Shown: piece by piece, positions 31,162 through 41,261 of the stretch
Position numbering within the stretch: position 1 is the first letter of the stretch
How the letters are laid out: each line of letters begins with the position of its first letter
Origin: Mastigamoeba balamuthi
Lineage: Eukaryota > Evosea > Mastigamoebida > Mastigamoebidae
Length of the DNA: 43,587 nt
NCBI GenBank assembly: GCA_902651635.1
Contig: CACRSC010000054.1
Span: 359,156 to 402,742 of the forward strand
Direction of reading: 5' to 3'
The notes under the pieces: model-generated
Told to the model about the DNA's origin: nothing
Seen by the model: the letters and a program-made list of their open reading frames with translations, nothing else
Database searches by the model: none
Translations under genes and position numbers: made by a program

Positions 31162-32484
31162 TGCGTTGCGCGGCTATTTTAAACAGAGCGCAGATCCCAT
31201 CAAGATCCCACCACCACATTGATTATTGCCGATATTTTTGCATGCGAGAGAAGATATATCCATAGGCTGGCGAACAACACGGGCAGGCCACAGACTCACC
31301 CTTTTTTTGACTCGCATGTACTGGGCCATCGCCAACGCCTTGCCCACAGTTGAGCAACGACAGGGCGCTGACGGTAGGCTATGCCTGCCATTCGTCGGGC
31401 AATGCGGCGTCTCGTCTTCAGGAACTGAAAGAAACAGATGGGGTGCGTGCACAGAGGCTGCAAGCTGCAGATCCCTGCGCTGTCGCCCAACAGGTGATTG
31501 CATTGTTGCTGTCTCTGCGACGTCCCCTCTGGCACAGGCCGGGCACCAGAACTGCAGGAAATAGTAGACACCGGAGCTGCACTTCAGGATGACTCTGTCC
31601 GCCTCGTCTGTGATTTGGTCCTCCTTCTCTCTTTCTCTCTCTCTCTCTCTTTGTTCCAGTTCATCCCGTGTTTTCTTAGACCTTACACTAATCAGCTCCG
31701 TATCTCCCTCGTGCACGCAGTTGCCTGCGCAAATCACCTGTCTGCTCGCGTCTGAGAAAACTGCCGAAGGTCATCTACAGGCCTGTTGACCAAAAGTACC
31801 TGGCGTGGCAGGGAATACCGGCACTGAAAGCAGGTGCTTCCGCCCAGCGCCGGCATCTCTTGCCAGGCGAGGTCGTGGGGGAATCCATAACAGGACACAT
31901 GGAGTTCAGCTGGTATTGTCGCTGGCATTTGAACACCGTCGGGAGAGCGCAGAGCTCATGCTGGCCTCGTCGTGCACCACTCTCAACTCTCCCGCTCGCC
32001 CACTGCCGAAAGGATGACAGTGCATGTGTCCAGGATATGCAGGACCGCGGGGCGGGACAGAAGAGTGGCGACGCGGCAGGAGAAAATGGCGTGAACGTAC
32101 ACAGAGGCGGACTTGAAATTTGGATGATCCGCTACACGGCACTGTAATCAAAGGCCGCATTGGTGGCACGGTCACCTGTGCACCGGGGACAATTACCCAA
32201 TAAGGCACTGTCTCACAGCGCCTCGCCATTTTCTGGCTGAGAAATGTTAAACTCGTCCATTAGGAGAAAGCTGCCGCAAACGGGAAAAGAGGCTTACAGG
32301 CTTTGCACCAGGCAAGAGTCCCACCTGAATCCCCGTAGCCCGTCCGAAATCCACGAGAAAAGCGTCCGAAACCGCCCAGATTGCCGCCTGATAGCATTTC
32401 ACTTTTCACAGTTTACTCTTCTGTCCGCCCCCACAGTGGCAAGCAGGCGTTTGTGCACTCCGACTACCACCGCAGGCCACGCCA
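31162..32484. other. Long intergenic region with CT microsatellite
   Basis: No gene is recognised in these 1.3 kb, although short open frames exist on both strands. On the phosphatase side, the reverse strand shows GTTTAAAATAG (31173-31183), a TATA-like stretch near the start, and the plus strand has GAAGATATATCC (31249-31260). A pyrimidine (CT)n tract lies at about 31624-31652. Possible upstream exons of the coiled-coil gene (for example after the acceptor at 32438) cannot be confirmed. Confidence 0.4.
31624..31652 (+). repeat. CT-rich microsatellite
   Basis: An almost perfect TC/CT dinucleotide run interrupted by two TTT steps, in intergenic DNA. Confidence 0.85.
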
Positions 32485-33711
32485 ATGCCTCTCCCTCAGT
32501 CGGACCCGTGTCCACAGGCCATCAGGGGCCACGAGCACCGCTCGTCGAGCGCGCAGCAGCTGGCGTCGGTGCAGGCGGAGGTCCTGGCCCTGCGCGAGCA
32601 GATCAAGCGCATGGAGCGCCAGAGCGAGTCGGTCTCGCACCTGCTGGTCATCACGAGCGAGCGGCTCGACGAGGCCCTGGGCGCGCTGTCCCTGACGGAG
32701 CAGCGCGCGGAGCAGGTGCAGCAGGAGAACAGCGACCTGAGGCACAAGCTCGAGGACTTCCAGTCCAAAGTCAAGGCCAAGTCGAGGTCCCGGTCCGGCC
32801 ACCACCTCAAGCACTCGGGCTCGGGTAAGCGGGCATCCCAGCCAGCGTCCCCGCTCCAGAGCCGCCTGTGAGGCCCCCGCAGTTGGACGAGTGCACCTTC
32901 GATCCTGAGCGATTTACACGACACCGAGACTTGCTTTTCCGTTCCCATTTTCCACACCGCCACCCACACCCACGCCCACACACAGATGTACTGAGACTGC
33001 AATTCAAAACACCGCAGCCCCATTTTATTTGAAAGATATGCCGGCCCTACAGCCGGGTTGCCCTGCCTGGCGGTGGAAAAGGAGTGCACCACCGCCCTGG
33101 ATCCCGCAGGCGAGATACTTCGTCTGCTATTTTTGGGACCTCCGAATGTCGCGGGTGCGGCTCGTGCGGCTCCCCACCGGCCTCACGCGCCACCGCCCCC
33201 CGCCCTCCCGCAGCAGCAGAGGGCATCGGACGACGACGGGGACCTCAAGCTGCCGCAGCTGCCGGGGTCTGTCTGCGGCACGCCCCCTCGGAGCCAGCCG
33301 GCGAGCGAGCGCAGGGGCCGCCGCCGCCGCGACAACGGCGCCCCGCTGGCCTCGGGCTCCCTGCCCGCCATCGCCCCCTGCGCCAGCGCCCCCTCGACGG
33401 GCGCCAAGCCGCCCGCGGGCAAGCGGCAGTCGGCCGAGGCGCCGCGCGTGGAGGCCGAGGCGGAGATCGACCTGTGCGTCGTGGGGACGCGGGCGAGGGT
33501 GACGCGGGTCGACGGCGAGCTGGGCGAGGGCGAGGCGGTGGAGGAGGTCATCGCGGCGGACGGCGCGGAGGACCCGGGGCCCGGGGACGAGCTGTGCGTC
33601 GTGGGGAGCGCTGTGAGCCTGCCGGGCGGGGCGGGCGCGGGCAGAGCAGAGGTCGTCGAGGAGACGCTGGTGGCCGACGGGGCTCCTGTGGTGCTCGACG
33701 GCTGTAGATAG
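32485..33711 (+). CDS. Coiled-coil protein of unknown function (exon structure tentative)
   Basis: Exon 1 (32485-32824) encodes a strong coiled coil: heptads run through QQLASVQAEVLALREQIK, SERLDEALGALSLTEQ and ENSDLRHKLEDFQ, then a basic, Ser-rich stretch. It ends at a good donor (GTAAGC at 32825). An in-frame path continues through a small exon (33110-33147) into a last exon (33214-33711), giving 291 codons. The last exon is acidic and contains a duplicated segment starting IDLCVVG and ELCVVG, each about 45 residues long and ending near ADGA. If the donor is ignored, exon 1 stops at 32871 and the downstream part would be a separate gene lacking a clear ATG. I cannot name the family. There is no signal peptide or membrane segment. 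Confidence 0.45.
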
Positions 33712-33963
33712 TGGAGGCTGCCCCCCTCCCCCACGCCCTTCCCTTCCCTTCCGCGAGGCCCGGACATACAATACTACTTTGATGCTGTTCCGCGAAGTCC
33801 GCAGGGTTCGGGGATTCCTCGCAGGCAAACAATCATGATTCTGGCTGACGATAGGTTCCAGGAAGATATCCTTCCCATTTCAAATCCAACCGCGCACTCT
33901 ACGTGTGGTTAAATTCCTGGAATTGTGTGTCTGACACTCTGACAGCGCAAACAACAACTGAGG

Positions 33964-36017
33964 ATGCTCCCCTTGTGGAGTGCTGCAATGGTTTTGGCGT
34001 TCTGTGCTCTCCGCACGATTGCTGGGGGCAGGGGATGCGACGTGGACGACGTGGCATGCGCATGGGTACTTCTCGAATTCGCAATTACATTGGCGTCATG
34101 GCCACACTAGAACAACTGGAAGCTCGAGCACAACAAGATCTACCCGACCCCCGGTGAAGGTAGCCACTGGCTGCAATCGAGGAAACTCAGGACCCCCACA
34201 GAGCGCAAGAGGTTCGACTCGTTCGTGCAGAGGATCCGCGAGAATGAAGCCCTGAATGCTGTCATGCCCGGAGCTCATTTCACCCTCAACGAGGTCGCCC
34301 CCATTGACCATGGCACTCTGTCTGACCGCGGACGTGGCGCAGTTCTCGGACCTCACGTCCCAGGAGTTCCAGGAGCGGTTTCTGTCCCCGGGTACTCTGA
34401 GATGCACTTGCGTCTGCTTCTCACCTCCCAGCAATTCCTGATACAGTCGTCCCGAGAATCTTCAGATCAAAATCGAACAAATTCTCGGCCAATGCGCCCC
34501 TGATGAGCCGCTTGGAGGTCCCTCTGAACTACCTCTTCCCTTTCCCGACGCCCGTGCGGCGCCAAGGTTGGCATACCCTTGACGGCCGGTCTTCTGATGT
34601 GGGACAGGGCGATGTGGCAGTTGCTGGGCAATAGCTGCAGTTGGAGTCATCGAAGGAGCCTTCGCAAAAGCCACAGCTAAGAGGGAGATGTTCTCCGTGC
34701 AGCAGATTGTCGACTGCGTTGGAAAGAGCAGTGGATGCGACAGTGGCGTCACACTCTTCGCTCTGGACTATGTCCTGGGTCTGTCCGTCCGCAACCCCGG
34801 AGGACTCATGCGAGAGGACGAGTACGAGTACATGGCTCAATATGGCACATGCAAGTACAAGTGGCGCAGGGCAGTTGTGAACGTGGACATGATCCTGCCG
34901 AGGGATTTTGATGAGAGCATGATGGACCAATACGTGATGACGGCGGGGCCAGTGGCGGTAATGATGGACGCATCTACTCTTCAAAGCTACGGCAGTGGAA
35001 TCCTCTCCGACTGTGTGTAGCCCCTTGCACCGGTCTTGGGCGCTCACGTGCTTGACAGCCTCTCTGTGTCGCCGCCAGGTGAACCACGCTGTTCTACTTG
35101 TTGGATGGGGATCAGACTCTGCTGGTACCAAGTACTGGACTCTAAAGAACTCGTGGGGTGATACCTGGGGAGAAAGTGGATACTTCAGGTTCAACCCACT
35201 CATTCAACACTCTCCTGATGAACATTCAGAATACGACGGGGCGTGGGAGCTTGCCAGATGACCCAATATTCAGTTGTAGGGGCGACAGTATCAGTCATCA
35301 CGGAAGAGGAGAGGCAACTGTGTACTCCCAGTCGATCGTGCGGAACACGCCAGTGTGGGTCATTCGACAACGGGTGTTCTGTTATTCCATGTGGTTCGTG
35401 CAATTCGAGCTCGGTGTGTCTCTCGAATGGGATCTGCTTGCCTCTGTTTTCTGACGCCGCGTGGTCGAGAGCCTCTTTGGTGCACGCGAACACCAATCTG
35501 TAAGACGGGCCTCTGGTCACTTTAGTACTGACGTAGTGTGAGGTATGTTTGGACGCCGACAGTGTCAATCGTCAGCGATGGATGGACATCATTTTCTGTT
35601 CGGGTTCGCCTGAAGGAACCTGGCTTCGTTGGCATTGGAATCAATTTCACAGCGCCAGACACTCCAATGTGGTGGAAGATCACACCTGGAAGTGCGCAAC
35701 AGCTGTCTCTGTGTCGGGGGCTGCCAGATACCCCTGGGTGCGAATGTATAAGGGTTTCCAGTGATTCCATCGCCAGTGACCAGCTAAATCTGTCCGTGCA
35801 TCTCATGGAACGTACATCGATTGGTGCATTTCTAACTGCGTGGAACAGAGGAAAGAGGACCACCTCGTGGTATGCCCCTTCGTTAATGGTCGAGCCCTGT
35901 CAAAATACGCATCTCTCAAACTCGGGAGGAGCTCTGTTTTTGGACCTCTCTTCGTTGTTACTGGTGGCTCCGAGACGTCGTTTCAGGACCCGCAGATCTC
36001 AACACAGACTGTGGTGA
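33964..36017 (+). CDS. Papain-family cysteine protease (cathepsin-like) with C-terminal extension
   Basis: Nine exons (33964-34065, 34111-34159, 34202-34293, 34343-34391, 34447-34566, 34608-35014, 35079-35188, 35230-35499, 35537-36017) give 559 codons. A signal peptide ([17 protein letters not shown]) is followed by an I29 inhibitor prodomain ([38 protein letters not shown]). The mature domain has the active site [11 protein letters not shown] (Cys143), His276 in [11 protein letters not shown] and Asn297 in [10 protein letters not shown]. After the protease comes a Cys-rich segment ([31 protein letters not shown]) and a beta-rich domain. The enzyme should be activated in lysosome-like vacuoles or secreted. 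Most introns are only 36-64 nt and the gene is less GC-rich than its neighbours. The last exon is uncertain: splicing from 35869 to 35929 would join it to the downstream membrane-protein frame. Confidence 0.87.
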
Positions 36018-36037
36018 CTGCTCAGTTATCTCGCTGC

Positions 36038-36586
36038 ATGAGCGCCACCCGCCTCGCCGCTGTTGTGTCGACGGTTCTGGCAATTCCGGCTTCCTCAGTT
36101 CTGGGGATGGACGGCAGAGACCATCCCAACTGCCAGGACGACCAGCTCACAGGGGACAGACGGTTCACAGTCTTCCGCTTTGTACTCGAAGACGTGTTGG
36201 GCGCGAACAACCAGATGTCCAAGCATCTCGCCCTCAGGCTGCAAGAGATGGTGGCCGACGGCACCCTGGAAAACAACGGCGCCGGCGTACTCAGCATCGC
36301 CATCTCGGATCCCCTAAGCGGGGATGGGTCCACCGCCTCTCACGCTCTTCCCCTGTGGGGCCGGGTTCTAATCACTGCCGGACCGGCAGTGGCAATACTC
36401 GGACTCGGGGCCATGCTGCTGCGGGGTGTCGCCGCGATCTCAGCGTGGGCCGCCGACGGAGTGACTGGCTCCGAGTACCAGGGATGGAACTGCTGCCGCA
36501 GAAGGCTGTACGACCTCTTCCGCGCGCACCCGCTGCGTCCGAATGGATCGCCGGCCGTTCCGCTGCGGTCCCGGAGCCTGCTCTGA
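36038..36586 (+). CDS. Small type I-like membrane protein of unknown function
   Basis: Single-exon reading of 182 codons. MSATRLAAVVSTVLAIPASS fits a signal peptide. A lumenal part of about 100 residues follows (DRRFTVFRFVLEDVLGANNQ, HLALRLQEMVADG). One membrane helix lies near residues 110-140 (VLITAGPAVAILGLGAMLL), with a short basic cytoplasmic tail (CCRRRLYDLF). No family recognised. It begins 20 bp after the stop of the cathepsin gene. Its frame is open upstream to about 35840, so it might instead be the C-terminal exon of the protease, giving a membrane-anchored form. Confidence 0.55.
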   Translation: MSATRLAAVVSTVLAIPASSVLGMDGRDHPNCQDDQLTGDRRFTVFRFVLEDVLGANNQMSKHLALRLQEMVADGTLENNGAGVLSIAISDPLSGDGSTASHALPLWGRVLITAGPAVAILGLGAMLLRGVAAISAWAADGVTGSEYQGWNCCRRRLYDLFRAHPLRPNGSPAVPLRSRSLL

Positions 36587-37021
36587 GCGCTGGTCGAGTG
36601 ACTGACTGGCCGATTTCTGGGGAGAAAAATCAAGATAGTCTGGGAGCATCGTCCGCGGATTTTTGAGTTTCTATTCCCCTTGATCCAAAAGTGGACGATG
36701 CAGCACGAGTTCGTCCGCGCTGTATTCACACTTGCGACCCCATGCAGCGCCTGCGGGTGCGACCCGCTGCCCGCCGCTCCCTCGCCGCTGACCGCTCACC
36801 GCTGGGACGCCTGCTCAGAGACGAAATACCACAAGGATCTCGGGCGTTCAAATGCAACGGTATGTGCACCCGGCCCCGCGCAACTGCCGCTCATACCAGC
36901 GGCAGGGTGTCTCGGAGTGTGCCATGACGGGTGCACTGCCGCCGCCGCCACGATCCCCTGCATTCCGTTTCGCCTGTCCTCTGCGCTGCGGCCATCGGCC
37001 ATTGCGCGCAGCGCCGCAGCG
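36587..37021. other. 5' region of the RhoGEF gene
   Basis: The 435 bp hold no confident gene. The RhoGEF frame is open through much of it with upstream ATGs, for example at 36698, but the composition is unlike the coding part. I treat it as promoter and leader. Confidence 0.4.
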
Positions 37022-39783
37022 ATGGCTGCCTTCGCGCCCCCGGAGGAGGGGCTGCCCGCCCCGCCGTCGCGGCCCCTGCCCCAGCCGCCCGTGGAGCCGG
37101 GGGGGCCCGGCAGCCACCAGAGCAAGTCGTTCGGCGACCCCGCCGACGCGGTGGACAACCCGCACGCGCTGCGGGCACGCAAGTCGACGGGATCGATATC
37201 GGGCAAGGACAGGCGCGACATGGCCGTCCGCGAGCTGATCGACACGGAGCGCGTCTATGTGCAGGACCTCAGGCTGCTCGTCTCTGTCCGCACCGCCAGT
37301 GCCTGGCTGGGGGGTTTTGTTTTCTCACAGGAGCACTCCCCCCTCCCCCGCAGGTGTACGTTGCGCCGATCAAGCAGCGCAGGATCCTCAGCGACGAGCA
37401 GATGAAGGCCGTCTTCTGCAGCGTCGAGACACTGCTGCCGGTCAACGTGGAGCTGCTCAAGGCGCTCGACTCGGGAGTGCCCGTGGGCAAGTGCTTTGTG
37501 AAGATGGCCGACTACCTCAAGATGTACATCAACTACTGCTCCAACGCCACCCACCAGGCCGAGACTGTCGCTGCGCTCCGCAAGACCAACCCCCAGTTCG
37601 AGGACTTTGTCAAGGTGCCCACGCTCTCTCGCCCCCCAGCCGCTGCAGGGGTGGGAGGAAACTCAGGCAGCACCGCAGGAGTGCGTCCGAAGCCCGCTGA
37701 GCAAGCACCTGGAGATCGAGGCGCATCTCATCAAGCCCGTGCAGCGACTGTGCAAGTACCCTCTGCTGCTGCGAGTAGGGCACACACGCGGCGGCTCCCC
37801 GCACTGACAGCCCTCGCAGGAGATCAGCAGGTACAGCGACCCGGACGAGGCCAAAGAGCTCGAGAAGGCCTGCGACAAGGTGAACGCTGTGTGCGCCGTG
37901 GTGAACCAGCGAAAGAAGGAGATCGAGTCTCGCTCGCGGCTGTTCGCCCTGCAGGAGCGCCTCGTCTCCAAGGTACCGAGCGCCCTGGGCCCTTTGCCCG
38001 AGCGCTAACGAGGACCCCCTGCAGGACGGAACTCCAGTGGAGCTCGTCAAGTCCATCCGGCATCTGGTCCTCGAGGACGAGCTGCGAGAGAGCGTGTTCG
38101 GGAACACGGCGGTGCCGCCCGTGCCGATGACGTACATCCTGCTGACGGACTGCCTGATCCGAGCCTCCAAGTCCGCGGCGGCCCAGAAGCTCGTGATCGA
38201 GTCCAAGACGCCCGTGTACCTCGCGAGCATACTGGACGTCCCCGAGGGAGAGCACGCCAAGCTGGGCTGCTCGCCCGACGAGTTCGTCTGCATCGTCTCG
38301 CTGTGCGGAGAGTCGAGAGAGTCGCTGGACGAGGACATGCAGTTCCTGGTCTTCTTCGAGAGGGAGCGCGACAAGACGGCGTGGACCAAGGAGCTCATCG
38401 CCGCCAAGAACGTCGCGGAGGAGCGGAGCCAGAGGCCGGTGCTCAACAGAGAGTCGGTCGCCCTGGCATTCGAGACGATCGACCGCCTGCAGGGCGGCAT
38501 AGACCTCTCGGACACGGCCACGGCGATTGTGGAAAGAGTCGTGGCCCTCCGGCAGGAGATCCGCAGGATGGGGTCCATCGAGACGAAGATCATCGAGGCC
38601 GACATCGACGAGATCAAGTCGCTCCTGGGGCGATACAAGGGGTGCCCTCCGCCCGCTGCCGCTGCCGTCCTCCTGCGCTCTGCCTGACGCTCTCCCGATG
38701 AACTGCAGGAGGAACTCGAAGTTCTTTGTCAAAGTGCGGCACCTCGTCAAGGACATCGAGAGGGAGCTGCCGTCGATGCAGGCGCTGCTGGAGCACAAGT
38801 GCTCGCTTGCCGATCTCGTGGGCCGGATTCACCTGGCCGCGCTCGGTGCGTGGCAGCAGCGCTCCGCCCCGCGTGGTCTCAACTGTTGTGCTTGGCTTGG
38901 CAGCTGCCAAGACGCTGGCGCTTGCAGAGCTCAAAGCCAAGACGACAGACGAGCAGTCGCAGCCGTACATGGAGGACTTCGAGGACGACGAGGCGCGGGA
39001 GTTCTGGATCAGGCACATGAAGAGCAAGGCAGAGGCCCCGCGCACGGTGTTCCTGCGGGAGCTGTCCGACTACACGGTCAAGCTGGGCATGGACCCCCTG
39101 ACAGAGAGGCAGTCGGCCATCCTGATGGAGGAGATCGACACGGACATGGACGGCAACGTCAGCGCCGTGGAGCTCGCAGAGTTCACGGATATATTGGGCC
39201 TCACGCGCCAGCTGCAGCGCATCAAGGGGCTGCCGTTCCCTCCTGTCCTCCCTGCCGAGCCTCTCTCGGAGGTATGCCTTCGCTTTGCCAGGCAGCGGGG
39301 CATTGTCTGACCCACGCTCGTTGCGCAGTCGGTGCGCTCGTCGTCGAGCATCATTGTGTGGATCGACGAGAACCAGGACGTCGGCAAGGGGATGCAGGCT
39401 GTGTTCATGCGGAGGCCCGGTGTGTCGCTCATCTCGTTCGCGCACTCGAGGGACTACGCCACGTGGATACGGGAGCACGGCAACGCCCTCTTCGCCAAGC
39501 TGCGTGTTGTGACGACGTACTGCCGCCAGTCGGACGGAGGAGACCGCGCAGCAGACAGGGTGCGAGAGGCGTGGTGGGCCAGGAGGCTCGGGACTGACTG
39601 GCGTTGCTTTGCTGCTGCTCGCAGGTCATACGGTACTCGCGGAAGATCGTGGTCTCTGGGAGCATCTGGACGCTGGTCATGTGCGGCAAGGGAGAGCTGG
39701 AGCTGGCCAAGCGACTGGAAGACCAGCGCCTGGGCGTCTTCATCGGGAGCGATGCCTCGCAAGTCCTCAAGTTCCTCAACTGA
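37022..39783 (+). CDS. RhoGEF (DH-PH) protein with EF-hand and receiver-like C-terminal domain
   Basis: Nine exons (37022-37285, 37354-37614, 37679-37774, 37820-37972, 38025-38641, 38709-38845, 38904-39271, 39329-39559, 39625-39783) give 761 codons. A Pro/Gly-rich head precedes the DH domain (about 60-255) with RELIDTERVYVQDL, KMADYLKMYINYC and LIKPVQRLCKYPLLLR. The PH domain (about 258-395) has VFGNTAVPPVPMTYILLTD and QFLVFFERERDKTAWTKEL. A helical region, then an EF-hand loop DTDMDGNVSAVELAEF (about 588-600), follows. The last 130 residues (633-761) start SSIIVWIDENQDVGKG and include ISFAHSRDYATWI and RKIVVSGSIW, a pattern like a degenerate response-regulator receiver. DH-PH proteins load GTP on Rho/Rac GTPases to control actin. 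Ca2+ input through the EF-hand is inferred. Confidence 0.9.
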
Positions 39784-40188
39784 GGCCTTCCCTACACTAC
39801 ACTACCCCCTATCTTGTTGTTTCAATTCATGGATGCTTATTCGGGATGTCAGAGGCCCAAGAGTCACTGTTGTTGCTACCTCCGTACATGATAAGCGTGT
39901 TACGGTTGAAGCGAACAGGGCGAACTGCGCCAAAGACCGGCAAGGGCAGCCTGGAAACGCAGACTGCGCGGCGTAGGCCACACGAGCAGGAGGCAAACTG
40001 CCGCCTGCACAACGATGGTCAGCACCCCCCCCCCGTCCTTCACCCCGAATGAGGCAATTCTGGGTTGAGTGCAACCGAGTACCAAGGGCAAGACAAACCG
40101 AACAATTCAATTGAATTCGTTCTGATTCCCTTGCTCGAAGCGTGTCTTGGCTGCCGGAGCACCGCCGGCTCTTGGAGGCGTGGCTGTG
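39784..40188. other. Convergent 3' intergenic region
   Basis: The 405 bp between two gene ends carry no gene. It is relatively AT-rich, with a palindromic AATTCAATTGAATT at 40104-40117 and a run of C near 40026. Confidence 0.45.
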
Positions 40189-41261
40189 TCACAGGCGGAC
40201 CAGGGGCTGCGTCATGCAGGTGGGGCCCCCGCAGCCCTTGTGGCAGAGCTCCTTGCCGGGGAACGTGAAGACCGTGCACCCGTGGCGCTCCATGGCCGCC
40301 TTTGTGCGCGGGTTGCCCTCGATCATGACGACCCTGCGCGGCGCGACGGCGAGCACGTTGGAGGCCATGCCCGCGTCGAACTCGGCGTCGTCGACGTCGA
40401 CCATCTCGATGCCGCGGGCGGCGGCCTCCTGCACAAAGCACGCGGGCAGCAGGTCGCGCTTGACGAGCCACAGGTCGCCCGCCAGCGGCGACACGGCGCT
40501 CATCAGGTGCAGCAGCTCGCGCTCGCCGCGCCAGTGCGGCATCTGGACCTCGAGCACCTGCGCCCCGATGCCCGCGAGCAGGGCGGCCATCTGCCTGAGG
40601 CCCTCGCGGTTGGTGCGGTACGAGAGGCCCACGGCCAGCGTGCGCTCGTCGACCCAGACAGTGTCGCCGCCCTCGAGCGTCCCGGGCGCCTCGATGCGGC
40701 CCAGCACGGGCACGCCCAGCGCGCGCAGGCGGTCCTCGAGCGCCAGGGCCTCTGGGCGGCGCGCGTGCTTGCCCATGTTGAGCACGACGGCCCCTGCGTG
40801 CGTCATCACCACGGGGTCCATCGCGTAGATCGAGTCGATCGTCGTGCGCCCGTCGCGCGGCAGCAGCTCGATCGAGACCCCGTTCTCCCGCAGCACGCCG
40901 AAGAACTGCTCCTGCTCCCTCGCGGCGGCGTCCTGCCGCACGCCAGCCGTGGGAGCGTTGGCGTTGCGTGGCCGGCAATTGTGAGTTTTTGTTTATGCCG
41001 TCAGAATTGGGGAAAAAACCGCACGCGAAACCGTGGGGGAGAGCAGTCTGGCGTAGGCAGGGAAGGCAGGAGGAGCCCTCGGGGTAAATCTGGCGGAGAG
41101 AGCGTGTGTGTTTCGGGGCTCACGAGGTCGGGGCGGGCGGTGAATCCGAGGGTCTGCCACTGCTCGTCGACGGTGGCCTGGTCGACCCACGCGTCGGCCA
41201 CGCGCTTGTACAGGGCGCGCCGGAGGGTGGCCGTGCTGCTCTGCGAGTAGGATCCACTCAT
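40189..41261 (-). CDS. Dimethylarginine dimethylaminohydrolase / amidinotransferase-fold hydrolase
   Basis: Two exons on the minus strand (41261-41124, 40932-40189) give 293 codons, close to the usual length of DDAH. The 191-nt intron begins GTGAG and ends GGCAG. The N-terminal exon has RVADAWVDQATVDEQWQTLG. The main exon has the substrate loop Asp in YAMDPVV, LEGGDTVWV (residues 132-140), a catalytic His in LLHLMSAVSPL (His188), the IEMVDVDDAEFDAGMASNVL segment and the nucleophile in GGPTCMTQPL (Cys285). These proteins cleave guanidino groups: DDAH turns methylated arginines into citrulline and methylamines, while arginine deiminase releases ammonia. The eukaryotic DDAH-like type seems closest, but substrate is inferred. 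It is cytosolic, with no signal peptide. It is convergent with the RhoGEF gene. Confidence 0.86.

Noticed and set aside
31174-31737. 187-codon minus-strand frame with an Arg/Glu repeat
   Set aside because: The Arg-Glu run is a translation of the CT microsatellite and the remainder has no domain.
36680-37021. Upstream extension of the RhoGEF reading frame, with ATG at 36698
   Set aside because: The extra sequence is Cys-rich, unlike the coding part, and the ATG at 37022 starts a normal proline-rich RhoGEF head.
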